Shown here in pieces: positions 8,248-14,229 of a stretch of 21,949 bases of DNA. Position numbers and translations under genes: made by a program. Under the pieces are notes generated by a model. The model was not told where the DNA came from, did no database searches, and worked only from the letters and a program-made list of their open reading frames with translations. Every line of letters begins with the position of its first letter. Positions within the stretch are counted from its first letter, which is position 1. The DNA comes from a virus. The DNA is taken from positions 1 to 21,949 of the IMG/VR virus record IMGVR_UViG_3300030329_005193. The stretch is one strand, 5' to 3'.

Positions 8248-9104
8248 GCCCCTATCAACGTCTTTTTCTTTGTCAGAGTTTCTTCATCATCTTCATCATC
8301 AATCAGGCCGAGAGCACTCGTTAAAATAGTAGATTTCCTGCCGGTTTCCATAGCCTCTATTGCCCTGTCCTCGGCAGCACCCATTGATACCGGATTACCA
8401 TCGGCGTCCGTGAATGAACTTTCTTTTTGAACCGTCTGGTCAACATCAGTTCCCGTGCCGAAAGTCGATGCCGCAGTATCCACAACGTCATCATAGGCGG
8501 TGTTTACTTCGTCAGAACCGGTGCCCAGATCCCCGACAAGCGTGGTATCACCTGTCCCTGTCGTAGTCGTAGTATCTGTCGTAGTAGTATCTGTGCCAGT
8601 ATCCTTTTTTGCAGCGAGAGACTTTAAATATGTATTGATAAGACTTGCATCTGCTGCATCTCCACCCATGTTAACACGACCAACCCACACCTTTGACTCA
8701 CCATCTTTCCTCCCGGAACGGGCAACACCCGCATCTCCCTTTTTATCAGCAAGCTTCTGAATTTTTGACTGGTTTTTATAACCCGCCTTTTTTAATAAAG
8801 ACTGCGCCTTCTGGATATCACCAGGTGATAAACTAACATCATCCACGGCAGCTACCAGCTTTGACCCGGCTCTGCCGGACCCCCCGGGACGACCCTCACT
8901 TCCTACATTAAGCGGCGTAACTTTTTTAGTAGCATCAGTCCTGCTAATATAATCAGCAGCGTTACCTATACCAGCACCCTGATACGCAGCCAGTCTATCT
9001 GCCTCACTGCCATAATTCCTTAAAGTAACTCCTGTCTTAATTCCTTTTACACCGGAACCGACATCGCTCTTTAACTGTTTCCATCTATCCATAAAACTCG
9101 CCAT
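8244..9104 (-). CDS. Unknown late protein with Thr/Asp-rich linker
   Basis: This 286-residue protein has a basic, Gly-rich first half, including TPLNVGSEGRPGGSGRAGSK. A helical segment follows, SLSPGDIQKAQSLLKKAGYK, which resembles the start of a small helical repeat. A low-complexity stretch then alternates Thr and Asp (about residues 165-200) and leads to an acidic C-terminal half. The linker shows as repeated GTAGTA/GTCGTAG units on the plus strand near 8560-8600. No family was recognised. AGGAGG lies four bases before the ATG at 9104. It directly follows large terminase and precedes portal, so a virion or packaging role is likely but unproven. Confidence 0.6.
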   Translation of the reverse strand: MASFMDRWKQLKSDVGSGVKGIKTGVTLRNYGSEADRLAAYQGAGIGNAADYISRTDATKKVTPLNVGSEGRPGGSGRAGSKLVAAVDDVSLSPGDIQKAQSLLKKAGYKNQSKIQKLADKKGDAGVARSGRKDGESKVWVGRVNMGGDAADASLINTYLKSLAAKKDTGTDTTTTDTTTTTGTGDTTLVGDLGTGSDEVNTAYDDVVDTAASTFGTGTDVDQTVQKESSFTDADGNPVSMGAAEDRAIEAMETGRKSTILTSALGLIDDEDDEETLTKKKTLIGA

Positions 9105-9112
9105 ACTACCTC

Positions 9113-10387
9113 CTAAGCAGCAAAAACATCATATTGCGTCACAGCAATCTTCTGGGGTGGCCTCTGCCCGTCTACAGTCTCCCTGAGACCAACAGCCAGA
9201 TACCGGAATGCATCAGACGCATGTGACGCCCAGTCGTGAACAGGCGAACTCCTGAAACTCCTAGTACGCTCATTATACGCCCTGTGATAATGCCTGAGAG
9301 CCTCCAGACCAGCCTTGCACTTCTCACGGTCAAACCAGCAACGAGGTATCAACATCTGGGCAGCATGTATCCCGTCCTCTAACGGTAATTTCGGCACAAC
9401 CCTGAAATTCAACCCCAGATCCCAGGCAACCTCACGCCTGCTCTTCCCGCTTCCCAGCTCCCTCACCTCAATGTCATGGGGCGCAAAATGATTGCCAAAC
9501 AGGTAATTCTTCCTGCCAAGAACATGACAATAATGTGGTAATCCCTCGTTCCTGTTTTCATAATAATCAATCACATGTACCGCCCGTCCCACCCGCTGAA
9601 TAAACCAGATAGCCGTGCTATCACCAATGCCAAGATCCCAGAACGTGTCTACCTTGCAGGAAGGATCAAACGGAACATTACATATCCTTCCGGCATCCTG
9701 AGAAGCCTCCAGCTCCTTACCAAAAATACTGCCGGGAACATTCGCATTCCAGCTACACTCGAATTCCTGGTTATACTGGTCCTCGCTCATCATTGACCGC
9801 GCCGCTTCAAGCTCATCATCATCCAGCAACCCGGTCTCGGAAGCCTTGTAAACCTCAGATAACCATTCGTCCGATGCACAGGCATTCTCGTAATATTCAA
9901 AAAACATGTTGTGACCCATGGGCGTCCCGATAAAACAACAACTGCCCTTCCGGTCACTCAATGCAGGACGGATAATCTCAGGAAAAACATTCTCGGGCAT
10001 CTGGCTAACTTCGTCCATGACACAACCATCCAGATATATCCCCCGCAAAGAATCAGGATTCTCGGCACCAAGAAGATTGATCCTCGAACCATTGGGTAAA
10101 TCACACCTCAACTCTGTCTCGTGAAACCGAACCATCGGAATCTTGCCCGCAAACTGCTTCAGATAATCCCAGGCCACAGACTTCGCCTGACGATAGGTAG
10201 GGGCCATGTAAGCGTATCTGGCACTGGGTTTCGGATTAAGTATAGCATCCCTTAGAATGTGATTGATAGCCCACACGGTCTTTCCAAAGCGTCTGTGAGC
10301 TACTACTACGCCCCAGCGCTTAGTCTGCATCCTGTCATGTAACTGCTGCTGTATGGGTCGGGGTGAATAGGGAATGACGATCTGCAT
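9113..10387 (-). CDS. terL: Terminase large subunit
   Basis: This is the ATP-driven motor and nuclease that packages DNA into proheads. The chosen start is the ATG at 10387 (424 residues, MQIVIPYSPRPIQQQLHDRM), where family similarity begins. The open frame continues 41 codons further upstream, but that extension looks non-coding. Walker A-type HRRFGKT is at residues 31-37 and Walker B CVMDE at 122-126. A coupling-type segment CFIGTPMGH lies near 151-159. RNase H-fold nuclease acidic residues are visible in FWDLGIGDS (D251) and in the C-terminal HASDAFRYLA (D392). It lies 258 nt from the small subunit, a larger gap than usual. An extended -10 (TGTTATAAT) at 10470-10478 could drive it. Confidence 0.92.
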   Translation of the reverse strand: MQIVIPYSPRPIQQQLHDRMQTKRWGVVVAHRRFGKTVWAINHILRDAILNPKPSARYAYMAPTYRQAKSVAWDYLKQFAGKIPMVRFHETELRCDLPNGSRINLLGAENPDSLRGIYLDGCVMDEVSQMPENVFPEIIRPALSDRKGSCCFIGTPMGHNMFFEYYENACASDEWLSEVYKASETGLLDDDELEAARSMMSEDQYNQEFECSWNANVPGSIFGKELEASQDAGRICNVPFDPSCKVDTFWDLGIGDSTAIWFIQRVGRAVHVIDYYENRNEGLPHYCHVLGRKNYLFGNHFAPHDIEVRELGSGKSRREVAWDLGLNFRVVPKLPLEDGIHAAQMLIPRCWFDREKCKAGLEALRHYHRAYNERTRSFRSSPVHDWASHASDAFRYLAVGLRETVDGQRPPQKIAVTQYDVFAA

Positions 10388-10645
10388 GTGTGTGGTTCCA
10401 GAAAGAGTATAATGTATTAGAGTCGGCACAAAAAAAGATTCGGGGGTAGGGGTGCTGATCTCAGTAAAAATTATAACAATAGTCGGCAGACGGGGACTTA
10501 CCCCGTACACTTTATCATTGTTATCAATTACTTAACTGATCTCAGTGCCAAGCCGGTGCCAAACAAAATAAAAATAAAATCTCAGGTGGCCTGTCGCCTC
10601 GCGCGCGATCACCGCCACACTCAGCCTCTTATATAAATATAAACC
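10388..10645. other. Non-coding gap between terminase genes with repeats; candidate packaging site
   Basis: If large terminase starts at 10387, this 258-nt stretch is non-coding. It holds two copies of CTGATCTCAGT (10455-10465, 10536-10546) and two of AGTCGGCA (10421-10428, 10481-10488). A hairpin CGGGG/CCCCG lies at 10491-10505 and a 10-bp palindrome TCGCGCGCGA at 10599-10608. Two minus-strand copies of the attP arm-like motif (TTGGCACT at 10544-10551, TTGGCACC at 10555-10562) are also present. Phage cos or pac sites often lie beside the small terminase gene, so a packaging site is plausible. A regulatory region is the main alternative. Confidence 0.4.
10470..10478 (-). promoter_or_regulatory. 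Extended -10 promoter upstream of terL
   Basis: Read on the minus strand, the sequence is TGTTATAAT: a perfect TATAAT with the TGn extension of extended -10 promoters. No good -35 was found at 16-18 bases, which this promoter class does not require. It lies about 85 bases upstream of the chosen large terminase start and would drive the head and tail genes. Confidence 0.45.
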
Positions 10646-11068
10646 CTACCCCTCTTCGAGCTGCCTGACAGATCCGGTCTCCCAGGAAAGTGTGATCTGC
10701 CCCGACTGACTTACATCACCTGGCTTATCTCTTAACCCATTGGGCTGTAGCTGTCTGATATACTTGTCCGTATGATCTGCCTCGAGTCTTCTTCTCTGCA
10801 CTTCAGCCATAGCAAGTTTGGGATCATCGGGCAGCGGAGCCTGTACGAGCGAGAGGATATTATCTCTCAGCAACTCGGCCTGATTCGTGCGTGCATCCCT
10901 ATACTTCTTATAAGCTTCTTCATTTTCTTTGAGATACCGCAGAACGGTCCTGCTGCTTGGCAGCACTCTATTCTTTTCCACATCACATATTGTCGTCAGG
11001 GCTTTGCCTTGCTCTATCTGCTCACAGATATAATCCATCTGTGCTTCTGAAATATTTCTTTTTGTCAT
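10646..11068 (-). CDS. terS: Terminase small subunit
   Basis: This 140-residue protein recognises phage DNA and hands it to the large subunit. The N-terminal half looks like a helix-turn-helix: MDYICEQIEQGKALTTICDV, then LPSSRTVLRYLKENEEAYKK. A helical middle follows (YRDARTNQAELLRDNILSLV), with AMAEVQRRRLEADHTDKYIR after it. The pattern matches the Sf6-like small terminase family. No clear Shine-Dalgarno precedes the ATG at 11068. It is the first gene of the long late operon and is followed by an unusual repeat-bearing gap before large terminase. Confidence 0.82.
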   Translation of the reverse strand: MTKRNISEAQMDYICEQIEQGKALTTICDVEKNRVLPSSRTVLRYLKENEEAYKKYRDARTNQAELLRDNILSLVQAPLPDDPKLAMAEVQRRRLEADHTDKYIRQLQPNGLRDKPGDVSQSGQITLSWETGSVRQLEEG

Positions 11069-11331
11069 TGAATTCTGAAAAAAGGTCAGCCCCGTGTTTT
11101 GTTTTAATCAAGAGGAAGGGAGTTAAGCAGGACTGACCAAGTTGGAGGTTGCGGGTATTTATTAAAAAAATATACACCTGAGTATATCACTTTAGATACT
11201 ACATTTCGTGCATTCAGGCAAGTCCCTTAACATATTTTTTATAATTATTTAACTGTTTATGTACCACATCTTGACTTTTCACGTTAAGTAAACAATATGT
11301 ATATTGTAATAATAACGAAGGGAGTAAGAAA
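11069..11331. other. Intergenic region between terS and the plus-strand gene at 11,332
   Basis: This 263-nt AT-rich stretch separates two divergently transcribed genes. The right end holds the promoter and operator-like site described at 11271-11301. The left and middle parts contain A/T runs such as ATTAAAAAAATATA near 11160, with no hairpin, tRNA or small ORF that could be supported. A promoter for the late operon is expected on the minus strand here, but no convincing -35/-10 pair was identified. Confidence 0.4.
11271..11301 (+). promoter_or_regulatory. Promoter with operator-like site for the 85-residue gene
   Basis: TTGACT at 11271-11276 is a near-consensus -35. The -10 is less clear; TATGTA at 11296-11301 is a candidate. 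Between them lies TTCACGTTAAGTAAA (11278-11292), which differs by one base from the reverse complement of the site at 15305-15319. A protein bound here would block the promoter. AGGGAG lies seven bases before the ATG at 11332. Confidence 0.55.
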
Positions 11332-11589
11332 ATGCAGACTATTACGACAAAATATCTAGGGCCAACTAATCATCGAGGAACTCGGATTAAGGCGACTCAT
11401 ACGGGAGAGTCTGAAAGTGTTACAGTCGCTTACGATTATTCCCTATCTAATGAGGAGAATCACAAGGTCGCGGCATTTAATTTAGCTAATAAATTAGACT
11501 GGAAATTTGCGGAATATATCGGCGGCCATACAAAAAATGGAATGGTTTGGGTTGAATCTCAGCCGCTATATTCTTTTAAAATAATGTAG
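11332..11589 (+). CDS. Small conserved-looking protein of unknown function
   Basis: This 85-residue protein begins MQTITTKYLGPTNHRGTRIK, continues with VTVAYDYSLSNEENHKVAAF and ends with GHTKNGMVWVE and a short tail. From memory, small proteins with the same start and a following DHAL/DYSL-E-H pattern recur in proteobacterial mobile elements without known function. It stands alone on the plus strand, with its own promoter, operator-like site, AGGGAG ribosome site and terminator. Control by the phage repressor motif suggests that it is an early or lysogeny-related gene. It is likely soluble, with no signal peptide or membrane segment. Confidence 0.65.
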   Translation: MQTITTKYLGPTNHRGTRIKATHTGESESVTVAYDYSLSNEENHKVAAFNLANKLDWKFAEYIGGHTKNGMVWVESQPLYSFKIM

Positions 11590-11597
11590 AATAAAAA

Positions 11598-12080
11598 CTA
11601 GCTGAATATATCGGCCAGGAGTTCATCTTCCTGGTCGTTTTGTATTCTGAAACTCAATCTGACTAACGCATCCGAAAATCTTCTCTTGACCTGCCGACCA
11701 TCTCTCAGTCCCATTATTTTCGCAATCTTTGAAAATGCCGGACCTCTATCCCTTTTAACCGCAGAATGCGAAACCATCCATACAAGTTTCCTGTCATCAC
11801 TATTCATTTTTTCAACACTAAGAAATAACATATTTTCATAACTGCTGATTTCGGCTGGTGAAGGTCTTGGTTCTTTAGGTTCAAATTCACTATATCCATA
11901 CCCCGACCACTCCTGAACGTATTCCGGCCAGCTATTCATTTTCTGTTTTCGTATGGCCCTGGGCAATTTTCTTTCAGTCACTGCTGCCATGAAAAAAAGA
12001 TCTCTAAGATTACCTTCGCCGGTTTTTGCCCGGTTAAAATCTTTGAGAGAGTTATCCACAATTTTTGTCAAGAAACTCAA
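11598..12080 (-). CDS. DUF6362-like phage protein with C-terminal HTH
   Basis: This 160-residue protein carries TERKLPRAIRKQKMNSWPEY, then PRPSPAEISSYENML and DRKLVWMVSHSAVK. It ends with a helix-turn-helix-like segment, FSKIAKIMGLRDGRQVKRRF. This order (R-LP-R, SWPE, PSP-EI, LVWM, then HTH) resembles the DUF6362 family of phage proteins, which looks like a sigma-factor region 4 or DNA-binding fold. The function is unknown. The longest start is TTG at 12080 with AAGGAAGG just upstream. A perfect DnaA box lies within its first ten codons. It sits beside the repeat-rich gap, so a replication or regulatory role is possible. Confidence 0.6.
   Translation of the reverse strand: MSFLTKIVDNSLKDFNRAKTGEGNLRDLFFMAAVTERKLPRAIRKQKMNSWPEYVQEWSGYGYSEFEPKEPRPSPAEISSYENMLFLSVEKMNSDDRKLVWMVSHSAVKRDRGPAFSKIAKIMGLRDGRQVKRRFSDALVRLSFRIQNDQEDELLADIFS
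11612..11641 (+). terminator. Rho-independent terminator after the 85-residue gene
   Basis: CGGCCAGGA at 11612-11620 pairs with TCCTGGTCG at 11629-11637 (one G-T pair) around an 8-nt loop, followed by TTTT. It lies 22 nt after the plus-strand stop and is embedded in the 3' coding end of the converging minus-strand gene. Confidence 0.65.
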
Positions 12081-12090
12081 AATACCTTCC

Positions 12091-12250
12091 TTAAGTACTT
12101 AGCTAAGCACTTAGCTAAGCTATTTTATTTTATTAGGAAGGTTAGTCTTTAGAACTTAACCAGGTGCTATTCTAAGTACTTAACCAGGTGCTATATTAAG
12201 CTCTATACTAAGTGCTAAACTAAGTACTTAGCTAAGTGCTAAGCTAAGCT
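12091..12250. repeat. Array A: degenerate TAAG/CTTAGCTAAG repeats
   Basis: Short palindromic units related to CTTAGCTAAG recur at 12098-12107, 12110-12119 and 12227-12236, with degenerate copies between them. TAAGTACTTAGCTAAG is repeated exactly at 12092-12107 and 12221-12236. ACTTAACCAGGTGCTAT is repeated exactly at 12154-12170 and 12178-12194, a 24-base period. Spacing of about 10-13 bases between cores would place bound proteins on one face of the helix. Confidence 0.8.
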
Positions 12251-12317
12251 GCGTCGAGGCTCCTGACGTCGAGGATACAGATACACCTCAAGATTTGTCA
12301 AGTATTTTTTTTTAGAC

Positions 12318-12326
12318 TTATCCACA
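12318..12326 (+). promoter_or_regulatory. DnaA box TTATCCACA
   Basis: Exact match to the strong DnaA box consensus. It ends one base before the first GTTGA unit of array B. A second exact copy lies at 12052-12060 inside the start of the DUF6362-like gene. No other exact copy was noticed in the window. Confidence 0.65.
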
Positions 12327-12385
12327 GTTGATAGTGTTGATAGTGTTGATACAGTTGAGAGTTGATAGTGTTGATACAGTTGAGA
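12327..12385. repeat. Array B: tandem GTTGATAGT/GTTGATACA units
   Basis: Seven GTTGA units start at 12327, 12336, 12345, 12354, 12361, 12370 and 12379, spaced 9, 9, 9, 7, 9 and 9. Two adjacent 25-base blocks (12336-12360 and 12361-12385) are identical. The array lies 11 nt after the stop of the winged-helix gene as read on the minus strand. Confidence 0.85.
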
Positions 12386-12396
12386 GTGTTCATGTA

Positions 12397-12705
12397 TCAG
12401 CCTATCCAGTAAGTCCATTTTGGTTCAAGCATCAGTGTTCTATCGCTCATCCCCTTCTCTATATAACCTAGCTGATGAAGTTTTCTCAATGCATTCGCAG
12501 CGGTCTGGGTTGGAATTGCGGTTTCAAAAGCAATATCACAAGCCTTTCGCTTTTTTCCATCTCGCAGCAATTTTATGATAGCGACACCATGCCTCGGCAT
12601 CCCGGCCTTTGGTTTCTTCTTGGGCAACTCCTGCCTTAGCCCCATCTCGATCTGGTCCTGCTCGAACAACATCATTCTTCTTCCAAGTTCGGACTCATCC
12701 ATCAT
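12397..12705 (-). CDS. Small winged-helix DNA-binding protein
   Basis: This 102-residue protein has a Lys-rich linker followed by a winged-helix-like domain: GMPRHGVAIIKLLRDGKKRK, then AFETAIPTQTAANALRKLHQ and LGYIEKGMSDRTLMLEP. The pattern (helix, recognition helix with TQTAANALRKL, then a beta hairpin wing) is that of ArsR/MarR-like folds. Its target is unknown. The ATG overlaps the methyltransferase stop (ATGA). The gene ends directly beside array B, so binding to that array, for autoregulation or at an origin, is an attractive but unproven idea. Confidence 0.6.
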   Translation of the reverse strand: MMDESELGRRMMLFEQDQIEMGLRQELPKKKPKAGMPRHGVAIIKLLRDGKKRKACDIAFETAIPTQTAANALRKLHQLGYIEKGMSDRTLMLEPKWTYWIG

Positions 12706-13790
12706 TCATCACCCGCCTCCAGCCGCCTGATAATCTGACCAATTCGCATGGCTATTTGCGGCACAATGGCGTTGCCTAAACCCTTTAAACGTTGCACTCT
12801 ATTAGGAACGCCTTGGCTTACTCTCGGGATGTCTCCAGGCTCGTCCACCCATCGGGATAACCCATCAGCCATTCCACAAACCGGGGGTTCAGGCTTCCAG
12901 ATGGAGCGTTTTGTCTTTGCTCCACTGCATAATCTAATCTGTCGTTCATTCTGCTTTTTCCGTCTCTTCGAATGATCGTTGGCCCTGACCCCTTGTAATC
13001 GCTTGCTGTCGGTGTCGGCCACATCTGCTTTGCAACCGCTACTCTTAGGCTGTTTTTTGTTGCTGCGTGATTTGTCTCCATCTCCCACTGTGTCACTTGC
13101 CCATGCTTCGCCTCTTGCGCTAATGGTGTCGGCCACAGCTTCACTGCTCTGTTTAGAGTAACTTGCGTGTGCTTTCCTGTTTTTGGGTTGTAAACTCTTT
13201 CGTTCTGTTTCGGTGCTTTGCCATTCTTGTTTGTTAAAGTTTCCAGAAACTCGCCTGTTCCAGCGTTGTTCGCTGTCGGTGTTGGCCACATTTCTTCCGA
13301 TAATCCAGAGTCGCATTCTTCTATGTGGGGCGTCGACGGATACAGCTCCAAGATGAAATGTCTGGACTGCGTAATTGGCTTTGTCTGCCAGGTCAGAAAG
13401 CACCTCGTCGAGGCCCATAGTGATGTGGCCAGAAACGTTTTCACAAACAATCCAATCTGGCCTGACTTGCTGAATAATGGAAAATATTTCCGGCCAGATA
13501 TGTCTGTCATCTTCAATGCCTCTGCGCTGCCCGGCTTGACTAAAGGGTTGGCAGGGATAACCACATGATAAGATTGATCGTCTGTCTCCGATTGCGTGAA
13601 TAAGTCCATCTGGGTCATTTGCTAACTCCTTTACGTCTTCTGCAATTGGCACATCAGGCCAATGCTTGGCTAATATTTTTCGGCTCCAGGGTTCTATATC
13701 ACAAAACAAAACAGGCTTGCTCAAACCAGCCCATTCAAAGCCCAGCGCGAAGCCGCCAATACCCGAACATAAATCAACATGCGCCATCAT
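12702..13790 (-). CDS. DNA (cytosine-5) methyltransferase
   Basis: This 362-residue protein methylates cytosine at C5 in a specific DNA sequence. Motif I (DLCSGIGG) is at residues 6-13, the catalytic PCQ of motif IV at 79-81, ENV of motif VI at 117-119 and the HRRMRLW motif VIII at 156-162. The C-terminal motif X (LGNAIVPQ) is near 338-345. The target-recognition region between VIII and X is unusually hydrophilic and carries repeated VANTDS/VADTDS. Exactly there, a second frame is open and carries WPTPTA motifs. No restriction enzyme was seen, so this is probably an orphan enzyme protecting phage DNA or altering expression. The ATG overlaps the stop of the 57-residue gene, and the stop overlaps the next ATG. 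Confidence 0.9.
   Translation of the reverse strand: MMAHVDLCSGIGGFALGFEWAGLSKPVLFCDIEPWSRKILAKHWPDVPIAEDVKELANDPDGLIHAIGDRRSILSCGYPCQPFSQAGQRRGIEDDRHIWPEIFSIIQQVRPDWIVCENVSGHITMGLDEVLSDLADKANYAVQTFHLGAVSVDAPHRRMRLWIIGRNVANTDSEQRWNRRVSGNFNKQEWQSTETERKSLQPKNRKAHASYSKQSSEAVADTISARGEAWASDTVGDGDKSRSNKKQPKSSGCKADVADTDSKRLQGVRANDHSKRRKKQNERQIRLCSGAKTKRSIWKPEPPVCGMADGLSRWVDEPGDIPRVSQGVPNRVQRLKGLGNAIVPQIAMRIGQIIRRLEAGDE
12818..13618 (-). CDS. Nested ORF inside the methyltransferase gene, +1 frame (possible overlapping gene)
   Basis: A 266-codon frame from ATG at 13618 lies entirely inside the methyltransferase gene, on the same strand but in the +1 frame. It reads like a real protein: SAEALKMTDISGRKYFPLF, then TSLWASTRCFLTWQTKPITQ, three WPTP motifs (MWPTPTANN, LWPTPLAQE, MWPTPTASDY) and LNPRFVEWLMGYPDGWTSLE at the end. 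From memory, proteins with this order of motifs (ST-C-LTWK, WPTPTA, LNP-WVEWLMG-P-GWT) occur in phages beside or annotated as C5 methyltransferases. Whether it is translated is unknown, and no dedicated ribosome site was evident. The alternative is a conserved shadow frame created by the repeats of the recognition region. Confidence 0.45.
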   Translation of the reverse strand: MTQMDLFTQSETDDQSYHVVIPANPLVKPGSAEALKMTDISGRKYFPLFSKSGQIGLFVKTFLATSLWASTRCFLTWQTKPITQSRHFILELYPSTPHIEECDSGLSEEMWPTPTANNAGTGEFLETLTNKNGKAPKQNERVYNPKTGKHTQVTLNRAVKLWPTPLAQEAKHGQVTQWEMETNHAATKNSLRVAVAKQMWPTPTASDYKGSGPTIIRRDGKSRMNDRLDYAVEQRQNAPSGSLNPRFVEWLMGYPDGWTSLETSRE

Positions 13791-13960
13791 TTCTCTTTTA
13801 AAATCTGTTCGAGCAGCTGACGCACCTGCTTCTGTGAAAAATTATCCAGACCTCTGAAAGAACGGATAATGTGACCTACCGTAGTGTTGTGATTACACAC
13901 ACAATTTATCCGGGAATACCCGCAATCATCACACTTGTTATGAAATAACCGAAAAACCAT
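13787..13960 (-). CDS. 57-residue Cys-rich protein upstream of the methyltransferase
   Basis: ATG at 13960 opens MVFRLFHNKCDDCGYSRINC and continues with VCNHNTTVGHIIRSFRGLDN and a helical, charged C-terminus. The pattern C-x2-C followed by C-x-C and two His residues suggests a small zinc-binding fold. The gene starts one base after the stop of the 60-residue gene, and its TGA overlaps the methyltransferase ATG by four bases, so it fits exactly into the operon. The ribosome site is weak. The function is unknown; coupling to methyltransferase translation is likely. Confidence 0.6.
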   Translation of the reverse strand: MVFRLFHNKCDDCGYSRINCVCNHNTTVGHIIRSFRGLDNFSQKQVRQLLEQILKEK

Positions 13961-13961
13961 T

Positions 13962-14144
13962 CTACAGAAAATCCGGACGTAGCCGTGGACGTAATTTATC
14001 TATATAAAATCGGGGTAATTCTACCCCTTTTTCTTCAAACAGCACGCATTGAATACCGTGATTTTCCATAAGATTCTGTTGCTCGACAAACTCCAGACAG
14101 GCGTCCGGATCAGTCCAGACAACAAAAGCAACCCACATATACAT
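13962..14144 (-). CDS. Small protein of unknown function (60 residues)
   Basis: This protein reads MYMWVAFVVWTDPDACLEFV at the start and ends KLRPRLRPDFL. The middle (ENHGIQCVLFEEKGVELPRF) alternates hydrophobic and charged residues, as in a small alpha/beta fold. No family was recognised. It starts three bases after the stop of the 26-residue membrane peptide gene and ends one base before the 57-residue gene. The tight packing supports it being translated as part of this early operon. Confidence 0.5.
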   Translation of the reverse strand: MYMWVAFVVWTDPDACLEFVEQQNLMENHGIQCVLFEEKGVELPRFYIDKLRPRLRPDFL

Positions 14145-14147
14145 ATT

Positions 14148-14228
14148 CTACTTTCTCCACTCCCAGATCAGCCAGATCACCAGACATAAAATTGTCATAA
14201 TCCATAAAAATTCCGGCGTATTTATCAT
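14148..14228 (-). CDS. 26-residue membrane peptide
   Basis: ATG at 14228 opens MINTPEFLWIMTILCLVIWL and ends IWEWRK. About 18 consecutive hydrophobic residues form one membrane helix with a basic C-terminal end. The start lies one base after the TGA of the 108-residue gene, with TAGGA seven bases upstream. The stop lies three bases before the next ATG. This spacing is what makes it credible as a gene despite its length. Its role is unknown; single-helix phage peptides can act in lysis control, superinfection exclusion or membrane-protein modulation. Confidence 0.5.
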   Translation of the reverse strand: MINTPEFLWIMTILCLVIWLIWEWRK

Positions 14229-14229
14229 T

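Larger units (their letters stand above)
12052..12385. other. Candidate replication origin: DnaA boxes plus repeat arrays
   Basis: Two perfect TTATCCACA boxes (12052-12060 and 12318-12326, same strand) bracket an array of short repeats, and the second abuts another array. An AT tract with nine T's precedes the second box. TTGTCAAG occurs near each box (12065-12072, 12295-12302), and CGTCGAGG occurs twice at 12252-12259 and 12267-12274. DnaA boxes, iteron-like repeats and an AT-rich stretch are the usual parts of bacterial, plasmid and some temperate phage origins. No initiator gene was recognised, and the arrays could instead be operators. Confidence 0.5.

Noticed and set aside
10408-10413. 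Plus-strand TATAAT as a promoter
   Set aside because: There is no TG extension or -35, and there is no plus-strand gene downstream in the terminase region.
10388-10510. N-terminal 41-residue extension of large terminase
   Set aside because: It starts from a distant codon, reads as unrelated low-quality sequence, and family similarity begins at the ATG at 10387. The stretch also carries repeats and a promoter-like element.
12327-12385. CRISPR array
   Set aside because: Units are 7-9 bases with no unique spacers and no cas genes. It is a simple tandem array.
13218-13568. 116-codon plus-strand ORF across the methyltransferase gene
   Set aside because: It is a shadow of the two minus-strand frames, with no recognisable motif or start signal.
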